From the NCBI GenBank assembly GCA_944324365.1, contig CALUWA010000002.1:240086-304085 (forward strand): a DNA stretch of 64,000 nucleotides. The letters run 5' to 3'. This stretch comes from Candidatus Gastranaerophilales bacterium. Lineage in GTDB: Bacteria; Cyanobacteriota; Vampirovibrionia; Gastranaerophilales; Gastranaerophilaceae. The translations under genes and the position numbers were made by a program. Shown piece by piece: positions 26,098 to 35,381 of this stretch (position 1 is its first letter; each line of letters starts with the position of its first letter). A model generated the notes under the pieces. It was not told the DNA's origin and searched no databases. It saw nothing but the letters and a program-made list of their open reading frames with translations.

Positions 26098-26535
26098 ATG
26101 AAAACTTATTCAGCAAAACCTCTACAAGTTGAAAGAAAATGGTATTTGATTGATGCGGAAGGCGAAATTTTAGGCCGCTTGGCAGCAAGAATTGCCAATA
26201 TCTTGAGAGGCAAAAATAAACCTGAATACACTCCGAATGTTGATACCGGTGATTTTGTAATCGTTATTAACGCAGATAAGGTTCGTGTAACAGGAAATAA
26301 AGAAACAGATAAAATCTATCTTCACCATACCGGATATCCGGGCGGTTTGAAAAGCGCAAGCTTCAAAGAATTGATGGAAAAAGACGGAACATTGGCTTTG
26401 GAAAAAGCTGTTAAAGGTATGCTTCCTCACAATACACTTGGCGCAGAACAGTTAACAAAATTGAAAATCTACGCCGGCAGTGAACATCCTCACGCAGCAC
26501 AAAAACCAATTGTCTTAGAAAAGGAGGCTAAATAA
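26098..26535 (+). CDS. rplM: 50S ribosomal protein L13
   Basis: This 145-residue protein is one of the early 50S assembly proteins. It carries [35 protein letters not shown] and the G-M-L-P-x-N motif near residue 104. The GGAG ribosome-binding site is 9 nt upstream of the ATG. Its stop overlaps the rpsI start by one base, and the rpsI AAGGAGG lies inside its last codons, so the pair is translationally coupled. Confidence 0.97.
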   Translation: MKTYSAKPLQVERKWYLIDAEGEILGRLAARIANILRGKNKPEYTPNVDTGDFVIVINADKVRVTGNKETDKIYLHHTGYPGGLKSASFKELMEKDGTLALEKAVKGMLPHNTLGAEQLTKLKIYAGSEHPHAAQKPIVLEKEAK

Positions 26536-26930
26536 TGGCAGATAAAGAAATTATGGCAACAGGCCGCAGAAAAACCTCTATCGCAGTTGTTAAGCTTGTA
26601 AAAGGCAAAGGCAGAATTTTTGTTAACGGTAAAACTTTAAGAAACTATATCGGAAACAGACCTGCTGTTGAGATGTTAGTATACAGACCGCTTGTTTTAA
26701 CTGACAATCAGGAAAAATATGATGTAAGAGTTAAAGCAGTAGGCGGCGGTGTTGTAGCACAGTGCGGTGCTATCAGACACGGTATTTCAAGAGCTTTGGT
26801 TAAAGCTAATGAAGAATACAAAAATGTTTTAAGAATGGAAGGTCTTTTAACACGTGACCCGAGAGTTAAAGAACGTAAAAAATACGGTAGAAAAAGAGCT
26901 CGTAAGAGATTCCAATTCTCAAAACGTTAA
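26535..26930 (+). CDS. rpsI: 30S ribosomal protein S9
   Basis: The 131-residue protein has a C-terminal tail that reaches the P-site tRNA. It contains ATGRRKTSIAVVKL, the GGG(V)xxQ(C)GAIRHGISRAL core and the basic end KKYGRKRARKRFQFSKR. It ends the operon and is followed at once by a strong intrinsic terminator. Confidence 0.97.
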   Translation: MADKEIMATGRRKTSIAVVKLVKGKGRIFVNGKTLRNYIGNRPAVEMLVYRPLVLTDNQEKYDVRVKAVGGGVVAQCGAIRHGISRALVKANEEYKNVLRMEGLLTRDPRVKERKKYGRKRARKRFQFSKR

Positions 26931-26938
26931 TATTTCAA

Positions 26939-26965
26939 AAGGCGGTTTTCAAGACCGCCTTTTTT
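26939..26965 (+). terminator. Terminator of the ribosomal protein operon
   Basis: Stem AAGGCGGT/ACCGCCTT followed by T6, 8 nt after the rpsI stop. Confidence 0.9.
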
Positions 26966-27009
26966 AGTGTTTAGTAGCAAAAAAAATATTTAGCGGTTTT
27001 AGATAAAGT

Positions 27010-27492
27010 ATGATTAATAGTATGATATTTAAAAAAGCGGTGCTGGCTGGCGGCAAAATATTAGATAACGGATGTGTGTATACCCAGAGATATTCACGTC
27101 GCAATCCGGTTCGTTTAATACAAAGAACAATTGCACCTAACGGCAGTTATGCCATTCAGATTTCAGAAAATGGTAAAATTATAAAGCGAGTAAATAAAAC
27201 TTTTCTAAATAATAATTCAACCCTGACAGATAGCTGGGATTTTACTTCTAATCGCGGAATTTACTTGGGTACGGTAGAGACAGCTCCGGGACAGGCATTT
27301 TTGTCGAGAGTTTTTGACAAAAGCGGTGAGCATTCCATTGTGCAAGACGGATTAGTTTATCTTTTTCGCAAGGGTGACAGTGCAAAATATCAGACTGCAG
27401 TTAAAACTCTTGATGGGATTTCTTCTGTGGCTAAGCCTTTCAGTCCAATGGGCTGGCTGAATGACCAGTTTTGTAAGTTGTTTAATAAATAA
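27010..27492 (+). CDS. Hypothetical protein
   Basis: The 160-residue product is not recognised. It is mixed beta-rich (GSYAIQISENGKIIKRVNKTFL, GIYLGTVETAPGQAFLSRVFD), without signal peptide or membrane segment. A second ATG four codons in is possible. No clear Shine-Dalgarno. It sits between the rpsI terminator and the efp promoter, so it is transcribed on its own. Confidence 0.6.
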   Translation: MINSMIFKKAVLAGGKILDNGCVYTQRYSRRNPVRLIQRTIAPNGSYAIQISENGKIIKRVNKTFLNNNSTLTDSWDFTSNRGIYLGTVETAPGQAFLSRVFDKSGEHSIVQDGLVYLFRKGDSAKYQTAVKTLDGISSVAKPFSPMGWLNDQFCKLFNK

Positions 27493-27518
27493 ATGCAGTA
27501 ACATTTCGTAAATAAACT

Positions 27519-27546
27519 TTGAAAATTCGCATTTTTATGGTAAACT
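27519..27546 (+). promoter_or_regulatory. Candidate efp promoter
   Basis: TTGAAA and TAAACT spaced by 16 nt, about 40 nt before the efp ATG. Confidence 0.45.
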
Positions 27547-27588
27547 CAACATAAAAGTATGAGTATTATTTAAAATAGGGGAAAAAAT

Positions 27589-28146
27589 ATGATTTCAGTA
27601 AACGACTTGAAAACCGGCTTGACGCTTGAATTAGATAACGGGCTGTGGTCTGTTGTTGAATTTTTGCACGTTAAACCTGGTAAAGGCGCTGCTTTTGTCA
27701 GAACAAAATTGAAAAACGTTGAAACAGGTCAGGTGGTTGAAAAGACATTCCGTGCCGGTGAAAAAGTCGGCAAAGCTACTCTTGACAGACGCGAAATGCA
27801 GTATTTATATAAAGAAGGTTCAGAATTTGTAATGATGGATATGGAAACATATGAACAGTTACAGGTTACTGCTGAACAAGTAGGCGATGGCGTAAAATAT
27901 TTGAAAGAAAATATGGTTGTCCAGGTATTATTGCACGATGGCAGAATTATCGGCGTAGATATTCCTGCACACGTTGTTCTTGAAGTTACTGACACTCCGC
28001 CTTCTGAAAAGGGAAATACTGCTCAGGGCGGCACAAAACCGGCTACTTTGGAAACCGGTGCTGTTGTTAACGTTCCGTTCTTTATTTCAAACGGTGACAA
28101 GATTAGAGTTGATACAAGAACTAACGAATATCTTGACAGAGCATAG
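27589..28146 (+). CDS. efp: Elongation factor P
   Basis: The 185-residue three-domain, tRNA-mimic-like factor rescues ribosomes stalled at polyproline. The domain I loop reads PGKGAAFVR with Lys-32 at the modifiable tip, and the C-terminal signature (GDKIRVDTRTNEYLDRA) is intact. No epmA/epmB or ymfI-type modification gene is nearby. GGGGAAAA ribosome-binding site. In this organism accB and accC follow, as in many bacteria, but a repeat element of about 100 bp separates efp from accB. Confidence 0.96.
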   Translation: MISVNDLKTGLTLELDNGLWSVVEFLHVKPGKGAAFVRTKLKNVETGQVVEKTFRAGEKVGKATLDRREMQYLYKEGSEFVMMDMETYEQLQVTAEQVGDGVKYLKENMVVQVLLHDGRIIGVDIPAHVVLEVTDTPPSEKGNTAQGGTKPATLETGAVVNVPFFISNGDKIRVDTRTNEYLDRA

Positions 28147-28253
28147 CGGGTTTCCGTACGGACGAAGCGATAGCGAGTCCGGATAGCGAGTGGATGAAGC
28201 CGGCTTGACGTAAGTCAATAAGGCGGAACTCCGGGAGCGTGGAGGAAATCCAA
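28147..28253 (+). repeat. Dispersed palindromic repeat between efp and accB
   Basis: It begins right after the efp stop. The blocks TTTCCGTACGGACGA, GTCCGGATAGCGAG and GAGCGTGGAGGAAATCCAA are shared with the minus strand of 11717-11838. The rest of the gap to 28399 contains no gene that I can support. Confidence 0.8.
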
Positions 28254-28399
28254 TACATCGGGTTTTCGGCTGAATGAGTGAGCAGAGCGAACGAAACTCA
28301 TAATATCCGAAGTTCCGTGATAACAAATTATAAGTTTGCAAAGCGGAATGCGGAAGCCGGAAGGCAAATAATCTAAGATAAATTTAGAAAGGCAATGAA

Positions 28400-28846
28400 A
28401 TGAAATTTGATATCGAATATATAGAAAAGCTTTCAAAAGTATTAGCTGATAATGATTTGACCGAAATTTCCCTGGAAGACGGTGAACAGGCTATTACTAT
28501 AAGAAAGGATGTTGTTGTTGCTCCGGCGGCAGTAGCTCCGGCTCCTGTGCCTGCAGCGCCTCAGACATCAGCTCCAACAGTTGAAGCTCCTAAAGCAGAA
28601 GTTAAAAAAGGTACTCCGGTTGTATCTCCGATGGTTGGTACTTTTTATTCAGCACCATCTCCGGATGCAGCTCCGTTTGTTGAAGTCGGTTCAACTGTAG
28701 CTAAAGGAGATAAAGTTTGTATCATTGAAGCTATGAAGCTTATGAATGAGATTGAATCTGAAGTTTCAGGCAAGGTTCTTGAAATTTGTGTTAAGGACGG
28801 TTCGCCTGTTGAATATGGTCAGGTTCTTATGTATATAGAAGAATAG
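28400..28846 (+). CDS. accB: Acetyl-CoA carboxylase biotin carboxyl carrier protein
   Basis: The 148-residue BCCP is the first component of fatty-acid synthesis initiation. It has an N-terminal segment ([24 protein letters not shown]), an Ala/Pro linker (about 40-70) and a C-terminal biotinyl domain with the EAMKLMNE motif, whose Lys is biotinylated. It precedes accC, from which it is separated by a 12-bp hairpin. Confidence 0.96.
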   Translation: MKFDIEYIEKLSKVLADNDLTEISLEDGEQAITIRKDVVVAPAAVAPAPVPAAPQTSAPTVEAPKAEVKKGTPVVSPMVGTFYSAPSPDAAPFVEVGSTVAKGDKVCIIEAMKLMNEIESEVSGKVLEICVKDGSPVEYGQVLMYIEE

Positions 28847-28861
28847 AATAGGTATTGATAT

Positions 28862-28889
28862 AGAAGAGTTGTTGAAAAACAGCTCTTCT
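28862..28889 (+). other. 12-bp hairpin with GAAA tetraloop between accB and accC
   Basis: Arms 28862-28873 and 28878-28889 pair with one G-U pair around GAAA. Only a weak T-rich stretch follows, so it is a poor terminator. It may attenuate, or stabilise or process the mRNA, to set the AccB:AccC ratio. Confidence 0.6.
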
Positions 28890-28912
28890 TGTATTTATTA
28901 GGGATAGAAATT

Positions 28913-30265
28913 ATGTTTAGAAAAGTTTTAATTGCCAACAGAGGCGAAATAGCTGTAAGAATAATAAGAGCGTGCAGAGAAATCGGTATTCCGACTGTTG
29001 CGATTTATTCGCAGGCTGATGCAAATTCTTTGCATGTAAGACTCGCAACGGAGGCTTATTGTATAGGCCCTGCTCCGAGCTCAAAGAGTTATTTAAGTAT
29101 TCCTGCAATTATGGCAGCGGCAGATGTTTCAGGTGCGGATGCAATCCATCCGGGGTATGGTTTTATGTCTGAAAGAGCTGATTTTGCTGAAATTTGTGAA
29201 AAACAAGGGATAAAGTTTATCGGCCCTTCTGCAGAAGCTATGCGTAAAATGGGTGATAAAGCTACTGCCCGCCAGACAATGATAGATAATAATGTTCCGG
29301 TTACTCCGGGAACGGGTATTTTAAAAACTCCGCAGGAAGTTAAAGAATTTGCCAAAAAAGCCGGTTATCCTATTATATTAAAGGCAACAGCCGGCGGCGG
29401 CGGCAAAGGAATGAGAATTTGCCGTTCAGATGCGGATGTTGAAGATAATATGAATTTATGCCAGGCTGAGGCTCAGAATTTCTTTGGTAATCCGGATGTT
29501 TACGCTGAAAAATATCTTGAAAATCCTCGTCATATTGAGGTTCAGATTTTGGCGGACCAATACGGCAATGTTGTGCACCTTGGAGAAAGGGACTGTTCTA
29601 TCCAAAGACGTCATCAGAAACTTTTGGAAGAAGCGCCATCTCCTGCGATTGACGAAAAGACCCGTAAGGAAATGGGCGCAGCTGCGGTAAGAGCTGCAAA
29701 GGCTATTAATTACGAAGGTGCCGGAACTTGTGAATTCTTGCTTGACCATGACGGCAAATGGTATTTTATGGAAATGAATACCCGTATTCAGGTTGAACAT
29801 TGCGTAACGGAAATGATTTCAAATATCGACCTTGTAAGGGAACAAATTCTTGTTGCGGCAGGCGAACCTCTTGATTTTACTCAAGAGCAGATAGTTTTGA
29901 GGGGGCACGCTATCGAATGCCGTATAAACGCTGAAAATCCAGAAAAAGACTTTATGCCTAACCCGGGTGAGATAACAGGATACGTTACGCCGGGCGGTTT
30001 TGGCGTAAGGGTTGATTCTCACGCATACCAGGATTATAAAATCCCGCCTTACTATGATTCTATGATAGGAAAATTAATCTGCTGGGGCAGAACCAGAAAT
30101 GAAGCCCGTAGAAGAATGTACAGGGCTTTGAAAGAGTATGTTATTACCGGTATTGAAACTACAATACCTTTCCATCAGGAGATTATTGAAGATGAAGTCT
30201 TTATGAGCGGAAACTTTAATACAAGCTTTATTGAAGATTTCTACAAGAGAAAAGGCAAAAAATAA
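28913..30265 (+). CDS. accC: Acetyl-CoA carboxylase biotin carboxylase subunit
   Basis: The 450-residue ATP-grasp enzyme carboxylates biotin on AccB. It contains [20 protein letters not shown], the glycine-rich [12 protein letters not shown] loop, HIEVQILAD and the active-site segment [15 protein letters not shown]. The frame opens 8 codons earlier, but AGGGATAG lies before the ATG at 28913, which gives the usual N-terminus ([11 protein letters not shown]). Ends at a strong terminator. Confidence 0.97.
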   Translation: MFRKVLIANRGEIAVRIIRACREIGIPTVAIYSQADANSLHVRLATEAYCIGPAPSSKSYLSIPAIMAAADVSGADAIHPGYGFMSERADFAEICEKQGIKFIGPSAEAMRKMGDKATARQTMIDNNVPVTPGTGILKTPQEVKEFAKKAGYPIILKATAGGGGKGMRICRSDADVEDNMNLCQAEAQNFFGNPDVYAEKYLENPRHIEVQILADQYGNVVHLGERDCSIQRRHQKLLEEAPSPAIDEKTRKEMGAAAVRAAKAINYEGAGTCEFLLDHDGKWYFMEMNTRIQVEHCVTEMISNIDLVREQILVAAGEPLDFTQEQIVLRGHAIECRINAENPEKDFMPNPGEITGYVTPGGFGVRVDSHAYQDYKIPPYYDSMIGKLICWGRTRNEARRRMYRALKEYVITGIETTIPFHQEIIEDEVFMSGNFNTSFIEDFYKRKGKK

Positions 30266-30271
30266 GAATTT

Positions 30272-30301
30272 AAAAGGCGGAATTTAAGTTCCGCCTTTTT
30301 T
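30272..30301 (+). terminator. Terminator of the acc genes
   Basis: Stem AAAAGGCGGAA/TTCCGCCTTTTTT, 7 nt after the accC stop. Confidence 0.9.
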
Positions 30302-30411
30302 ATACAATATCATAAGATTCTCTTCAATAATTATAAAAATATTAATAAATCCGGGCTTTAATAAATTTTATATTATTATAATAATATAGATTAAATATAA
30401 TTGGAGATAAT

Positions 30412-31464
30412 ATGGAATATAAAGATTATTATGATATATTAGGCGTGAAACGCGGAGCAACCGAGGCCGAAATTAAATCCGCATACAGAAAACTTGCCAG
30501 AAAATTTCACCCGGATGTTAATAAAACCAAAGAAGCGGAAGCTAAGTTTAAGGATATAAATGAAGCTTATGAGGTTTTGGGTGATAAAGCAAAACGTGAA
30601 AGGTATGACAGCCTCGGCGCTAACTGGCAGGGCGGTCAAAGTTATACTCCACCTCCTGGATTTGAGCAGTTTGGTTTTGGCGGCGGCCAGGGCGGGGCTT
30701 ATCAAACCTTTAATTTCAACGGCCAGGATATGGGAGGGTTTTCGGACTTTTTCAGTTCTCTGTTCGGTGACATGATGGGCGGCGGTGCTACCCGTGGTGG
30801 TATGGGCGGAATGAATTTTGGCGGATTTGATTTTGCTGATGCCGGAGCTCAAAGAACTTCATCAAGAACAAGACGAAAAGCTCAAACTCCGCCGGAAGAT
30901 CTTGATATTACAAAAACTTTGAACATAACCGCAAAGGATGTATTTAACCAAAAACCTGTAAGTGTTAATTTTTCCGAAATGGAAAGATGCACACAATGCC
31001 CTCCGGGTGGCGGGTATTGTTCTGCCTGCGGGGGAACCGGAATTAAAAATGTAACAAAATCTATTAAGGTAAAAATTCCGCCTGAAGTAAAGGATGGTCA
31101 GAAAATTCGTTTAAAAGGCGAAGGCAAGGCTGACAACTATGGCAGAGTTGGTGATTTGTATCTTATTTTGCATTTTAAAGACAGTGAATACGATGTTGAC
31201 GGTGCAGATTTGACTAAAGAAATCGAAATTACACCTCCGGAAGCTGTTCTTGGCTGTAAAAAAGATATTCAAACTCTGCATGGTACCATAGGTATTAAAA
31301 TTCCGCCTAAAACTTCATCCGGCCAAATGCTAAGATTGAAAAATCTGGGACTTCCTAAAAAGGCCGGCGGGTACGGAAATCTTAATGCTAAGGTAAAAAT
31401 TGTTATCCCTAAAACCCTTAGTGCTAAACAAATTGAACTTTACAAGCAATTAAGCGAGTTATAA
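30412..31464 (+). CDS. DnaJ/CbpA-family co-chaperone with reduced zinc finger
   Basis: The 350-residue Hsp40 has a J domain (1-68) with HPD at 33-35, which stimulates DnaK. A Gly/Phe-rich region (about 75-140) follows, then the C-terminal substrate-binding domains. The zinc region is reduced to one Cys4 set (C-TQ-C...C-SA-C-GGTG) instead of the four CxxCxGxG repeats of true DnaJ. It is therefore intermediate between DnaJ and CbpA. No dnaK or grpE is in the window. GGAG ribosome-binding site. Confidence 0.88.
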   Translation: MEYKDYYDILGVKRGATEAEIKSAYRKLARKFHPDVNKTKEAEAKFKDINEAYEVLGDKAKRERYDSLGANWQGGQSYTPPPGFEQFGFGGGQGGAYQTFNFNGQDMGGFSDFFSSLFGDMMGGGATRGGMGGMNFGGFDFADAGAQRTSSRTRRKAQTPPEDLDITKTLNITAKDVFNQKPVSVNFSEMERCTQCPPGGGYCSACGGTGIKNVTKSIKVKIPPEVKDGQKIRLKGEGKADNYGRVGDLYLILHFKDSEYDVDGADLTKEIEITPPEAVLGCKKDIQTLHGTIGIKIPPKTSSGQMLRLKNLGLPKKAGGYGNLNAKVKIVIPKTLSAKQIELYKQLSEL

Positions 31465-31478
31465 AAATACATACTCCC

Positions 31479-31507
31479 TTGACAAAATCTGTTATTACTA
31501 AGACAAT
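31479..31507 (+). promoter_or_regulatory. Candidate promoter of the gcv genes
   Basis: TTGACA at 31479-31484 and GACAAT at 31502-31507 spaced by 17 nt. The 25-nt leader leaves no room for a glycine riboswitch. Confidence 0.5.
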
Positions 31508-31532
31508 AGTAAAATGTTAGGGGAGATGATTT

Positions 31533-32636
31533 ATGACTAAAGAAACTTTTTTGCACGAAAAGCATGTCCAATTGGGCGCAAAGATGGTTGATTTTGCAGG
31601 CTGGCATATGCCTGTTCAGTATACTTCAATCATAGAGGAGCACAATACTGTAAGAAATGCGGTAGGTTTGTTTGATGTTTCGCACATGGGCGAAGTTTTC
31701 GTGTCGGGAAAAGATTCTTTGGATTTTTTACAAAAAATCGTGCCTCAGGATATTTCAAAACTGGCTTACGAAAAGGCTGTGTATTGCCAGTTACCGAAAC
31801 CTGACGGCGGCTTGATAGATGATTTGATTATTTATAAACTGGGTATAAATTATTACCTTATTATTTGTAATGCTTCCAGAATTGATGAGGATTTAAACTG
31901 GATGGTCAGAAATAGTAAAGGTTTTGATGTTACAATAGATAACCAATCTCACAATTATTCCCTGCTTGCAGTTCAGGGGCCTAAGGCTGATGCACTTTTG
32001 AGAAAAATGGGATTGGATACCTGTCAGGAATCATTTACGATAAAGCCTGCAAAACTTCGTAATCGTAAGCTTTTAATTTCCCGTACGGGCTATACGGGAG
32101 AGGATGGTTATGAAATTCTTGTAGAAAACAGGCATTCCGAAGAATTGTGGGATAAAATTTTAGAATACGGAAAACCATACGGAATAAAGCCTATCGGTCT
32201 TGGGGCACGTGATACATTGAGGCTTGAGGCTGCACTTCATTTATACGGAAATGACCTGGATGAAAATACAACTCCTGTAGAAGCCGGCCTCAGCTGGTCA
32301 ATTCCTAAAGATAAAGAAGCTGATTATAACGGCAAATCCGTTATTATGGAGCAGCTAAAAAACGGTGTAAATAAAAAACTTATAGGTCTGAAAATGCTTG
32401 ATAAAAATATTGCGCGGCACGGGTATGATGTATATTTCAACGGCGAAAAGGCTGGAGTAATAACAAGCGGCGGGGTTTCACCGGTACTTGGGGCAAATAT
32501 TGCATTGGCATATGTAAAAAATATTAAGGAAATTTGCACAGGTGCTGTCGTTCAGGTTATGATTAGAGAGAAATTGCATGACGCCGAGGTTGTAAAAAGG
32601 CCGTTTGTAGAAAAAAGGAATAAAGTAAAATTTTAG
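31533..32636 (+). CDS. gcvT: Glycine cleavage system T protein (aminomethyltransferase)
   Basis: The 367-residue tetrahydrofolate-dependent enzyme releases ammonia and forms 5,10-methylene-THF from the aminomethyl-lipoyl H protein. Family motifs include MVDFAGWHMPVQY, GLFDVSHMGE, RTGYTGEDGYEI and GLGARDTLRLEA. AGGGGAG ribosome-binding site. First of a gcvT-gcvH-gcvPA cluster. Confidence 0.96.
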   Translation: MTKETFLHEKHVQLGAKMVDFAGWHMPVQYTSIIEEHNTVRNAVGLFDVSHMGEVFVSGKDSLDFLQKIVPQDISKLAYEKAVYCQLPKPDGGLIDDLIIYKLGINYYLIICNASRIDEDLNWMVRNSKGFDVTIDNQSHNYSLLAVQGPKADALLRKMGLDTCQESFTIKPAKLRNRKLLISRTGYTGEDGYEILVENRHSEELWDKILEYGKPYGIKPIGLGARDTLRLEAALHLYGNDLDENTTPVEAGLSWSIPKDKEADYNGKSVIMEQLKNGVNKKLIGLKMLDKNIARHGYDVYFNGEKAGVITSGGVSPVLGANIALAYVKNIKEICTGAVVQVMIREKLHDAEVVKRPFVEKRNKVKF

Positions 32637-32652
32637 AATATAGGAGATTACA

Positions 32653-33036
32653 ATGACTATTACCGAAAATATTTTATGTTCAAAATCACATGAGTATCTT
32701 TTAAAAAATGATGACGAAACTTATACAATAGGACTTACCGACTACGCTGTCGAGCAGTTGGGAGATATTGTTTTTCTTGAACTGCCTGAGGTTGGTGTTT
32801 CGTTTTCAAAAGGCGACACTTTTGCAACTGTTGAATCAGTAAAAGCTGCTTCTGAAATATATATGCCTGTGAGCGGAAAAATTCTGGAAGTAAATACGGT
32901 ACTTGCAGATACTCCTGAGCTATTGAATGAAGATGTCTATGAAAAAGGCTGGCTTGTTAAAATAAAGGCTACAGGCGACGGCTCCGAACAAGATGACTTA
33001 CTTGAGTATGAAGATTATAAAGAAGAGTTAGAATAG
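32653..33036 (+). CDS. gcvH: Glycine cleavage system H protein
   Basis: The 127-residue lipoyl carrier shuttles the aminomethyl intermediate between P, T and L proteins. The lipoylated Lys lies in TVESVKAASE, with GDIVFLELPEVG before it and the acidic C-terminus typical of the family. It sits 16 nt after gcvT and ends 1 nt before gcvPA, so tight co-expression is expected. No lipoyl synthase is in the window. Confidence 0.96.
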   Translation: MTITENILCSKSHEYLLKNDDETYTIGLTDYAVEQLGDIVFLELPEVGVSFSKGDTFATVESVKAASEIYMPVSGKILEVNTVLADTPELLNEDVYEKGWLVKIKATGDGSEQDDLLEYEDYKEELE

Positions 33037-33037
33037 A

Positions 33038-34291
33038 ATGAAAAATTTTTTAGTACATAATGAAGATGTAAAAAAGCAAATGCTTGAAACTATTGGTGTA
33101 AATAGCATTGCGGATTTGTTTAAGCAAATTCCGGATGCTGCTCGGATGAAGGGCTTGAATCTTGAAGATCCCTTAAGTGAGCTGGAAGTTCAAAGGAGAG
33201 TAAAATCGCTTGCCGCTAAAAATAAGACCGGCTTTATTAACTTTATGGGCGGCGGAGTGTATAACAAATTCGTTCCGGCTTGTATTTCGCAGGTGGCGGG
33301 CAGATTTGAGTTTTTGACGGCTTATACACCATATCAGGCAGAAGTTGCACAAGGTACATTACAGATTATGTACGAATTTCAGACTATGATTTCTCGTCTG
33401 ACCGGCATGGATATTGCAAATGCAACGGTTTACGACGGTGCGACAGCTTGCGCTGAGGCTATATTGATGGCTGTCAGAATAAGCAAAAAATCCCAAAAAG
33501 TTCTCGTTCATAAGAATTTAAACCCTGAATATATGAGGGTTGTGAAAACTTATGCCTGGGCCGGAGATATTGAGATTGAAGTTTTTGATAACCTTCCGGA
33601 CAATTTGGCGGATTATGCTTGTGTGTTAATTCAAAATCCTGATTATTACGGAGAAATTCGTGAATTGAGAGCGCTTGAGGAGTCACTGCTAATCGTTTGC
33701 ACAGATTTATCAACCCTGTCAATTATAAAGCCGCCTGCGGAATACGGAGCGGATATAGTTGTCGCGGATATCCAAAGTCTTGGTATCCCGATGAATTTTG
33801 GCGGGCCACATGCTGGAGTTATTGCGTGCAAGGAAAAATATATGCGCCAGATGCCGGGAAGATTGGCCGGAAGGACTGTTGATAAAGACGGAAACCAGGC
33901 ATTTACGCTGACTATTCAAACGCGAGAACAGCATATTAAAAGAGAAAAGGCCACGAGTAATATATGCTCCAACCAGGCACTGATGGGATTGTGGGTAACT
34001 CTTTATCTTAGTGTTATGGGTGAAAAAGGGTTCCGCCAGGCAGGATACCTTTCAGCCATGAATGCGCATAAGTTAGCTCGGGGCTTGGCGGACAAAGGTT
34101 ATAAAATTTTGAATGATAATTTCTTTAACGAGTTTGCCGTAGATGTTAAAGATGCAGGTAAATTTTTGGCAAAATTGAAAGAAAATAACATTCTTGGCGG
34201 AATAAAACTTGATGATACAACAGTTCTTGTTGCCGTGACAGAAATGATTTCTGATGAGGATATTCAATTATATCTTGAAGGGGTTAAATAA
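33038..34291 (+). CDS. gcvPA: Glycine dehydrogenase (decarboxylating) subunit 1
   Basis: The 417-residue N-terminal half of the split P protein has a PLP-fold (YDGATACAEAILMA, GGPHAGVIACKEKYMRQMPGRLAGRT, TREQHIKREKATSNICSNQAL). The PLP lysine resides in the partner subunit gcvPB. That gene is normally next, but here an acyltransferase gene follows instead. The protein cannot work alone, so gcvPB should be encoded elsewhere. Confidence 0.95.
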   Translation: MKNFLVHNEDVKKQMLETIGVNSIADLFKQIPDAARMKGLNLEDPLSELEVQRRVKSLAAKNKTGFINFMGGGVYNKFVPACISQVAGRFEFLTAYTPYQAEVAQGTLQIMYEFQTMISRLTGMDIANATVYDGATACAEAILMAVRISKKSQKVLVHKNLNPEYMRVVKTYAWAGDIEIEVFDNLPDNLADYACVLIQNPDYYGEIRELRALEESLLIVCTDLSTLSIIKPPAEYGADIVVADIQSLGIPMNFGGPHAGVIACKEKYMRQMPGRLAGRTVDKDGNQAFTLTIQTREQHIKREKATSNICSNQALMGLWVTLYLSVMGEKGFRQAGYLSAMNAHKLARGLADKGYKILNDNFFNEFAVDVKDAGKFLAKLKENNILGGIKLDDTTVLVAVTEMISDEDIQLYLEGVK

Positions 34292-34293
34292 CG

Positions 34294-34989
34294 TTGGCAT
34301 TGATTTCTATTTCTTATTCAGGCGGCTTTGCTGTTTTAAATCTCTTTGGTATTAAGTGTAAGTTTAATGTAAAGAGAAACTATTTGTATATGGCTTTACA
34401 GCAAAACAAGATTTATATGCGGAGTCGTAGTGGTAAACTTCGTCAAATTTATCATTCCCCAAAGGGGTTTAAAATATATTTTAAAGGTAAAAACTCTACA
34501 ATAATACTTACCGAAAAAAGCAGATATACCAGATCTGAACTCAGTGTCCATTCTAATTGCAGCGTAGATATTCAAAAAACTACAACATTAGGTTTTAAAG
34601 ATGCATCAATATACTGTTATGATAATTCTGCTCTTTGTATTGGAGAAAGTTTTAATATAGAAAGCGGCAGATTTTTACTCGGCGAGGGTTCTGTGTTGCG
34701 TATTGGTGAAGACTGTATGTTTTCCAACAGGATTAGTATTTTTACATACGACGGACATGCTGTTTTGGACAATATATCGCAAGAGGTCATTAACAAGCCT
34801 TCGGATATTACAATCGGAAATCACGTTTGGCTGGGCAGAAATTCCGCCGTTTTAAAGGGTTCAGTTATTTCAGATAATTCTATTGTAGCATACAATGCTG
34901 TTGTGAATTCCAAAATTGAAGAGTCTAACGTTATTTTAGCAGGTATACCTGCTAAAATAGTTAAAAGAAATATAAACTGGCAAAGGTAA
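34294..34989 (+). CDS. Left-handed beta-helix (hexapeptide) acyltransferase
   Basis: The 231-residue protein of the CatB/NodL-like transferase superfamily has hexapeptide repeats from about residue 100 (SALCIGESFNIESGRFLLGEGSVLRIGEDC...) and the catalytic-loop region NHVWLGRNSAVLKGSVISDNSIVAYNAVV. It likely acetylates a sugar or cell-surface molecule. It starts at TTG with GAAGGGG about 9 nt upstream, just 2 nt after gcvPA. An inner ATG near residue 33 is the alternative. Confidence 0.8.
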   Translation: MALISISYSGGFAVLNLFGIKCKFNVKRNYLYMALQQNKIYMRSRSGKLRQIYHSPKGFKIYFKGKNSTIILTEKSRYTRSELSVHSNCSVDIQKTTTLGFKDASIYCYDNSALCIGESFNIESGRFLLGEGSVLRIGEDCMFSNRISIFTYDGHAVLDNISQEVINKPSDITIGNHVWLGRNSAVLKGSVISDNSIVAYNAVVNSKIEESNVILAGIPAKIVKRNINWQR

Positions 34990-35094
34990 TATTTACAATT
35001 CTTAATGTTATTTGGGTATATTTAAAGATTTTTTCGAAATTATCCGTAAATAGTAATTGGAAATATATACCCCAATAAAATCCAAGGAGTTATT

Positions 35095-35337
35095 ATGTAT
35101 CAAAACAAAGAATTCGAGTTGACAGATTTTTATTTTCTCAATGACATCAATGTGAACAACAGATTATCATCTGATGAGCTTTCTGCACTACAAGAATCGT
35201 TTTCTCAAAATGCTATTCCTGATGATGTAATTGAAATTTCTGATGCATCCGGTGAGAGAAATCCTGTTATCTACACTTATGCAAAATTTCTGGAAATCCT
35301 TGACACCAAAGGTTTGTCCGGACTTGTTAACGCATAG
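35095..35337 (+). CDS. Small hypothetical protein
   Basis: The 80-residue acidic protein is of unknown function (EFELTDFYFLNDINVNNRLSSDELSALQESF). No signal peptide, membrane segment or Cys. A good AAGGAG lies 8 nt before the ATG, and the codon use matches the neighbours, so I think it is real. It lies between the acyltransferase and rsmH. Confidence 0.65.
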   Translation: MYQNKEFELTDFYFLNDINVNNRLSSDELSALQESFSQNAIPDDVIEISDASGERNPVIYTYAKFLEILDTKGLSGLVNA

Positions 35338-35369
35338 TAATATTTGTAGACTGCATCCGTTTTCTATGT

Positions 35370-35375
35370 TAGAAT
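35370..35375 (+). promoter_or_regulatory. -10 element of rsmH, candidate leaderless start
   Basis: TAGAAT ends 6 nt before the rsmH ATG (35382), and no Shine-Dalgarno lies between. The -35 is weak. Confidence 0.4.
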
Positions 35376-35381
35376 CCTTTT

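Noticed and set aside
31465..31532. Glycine riboswitch before gcvT
   Set aside because: Only 68 bp with a promoter inside. No room for the aptamers.
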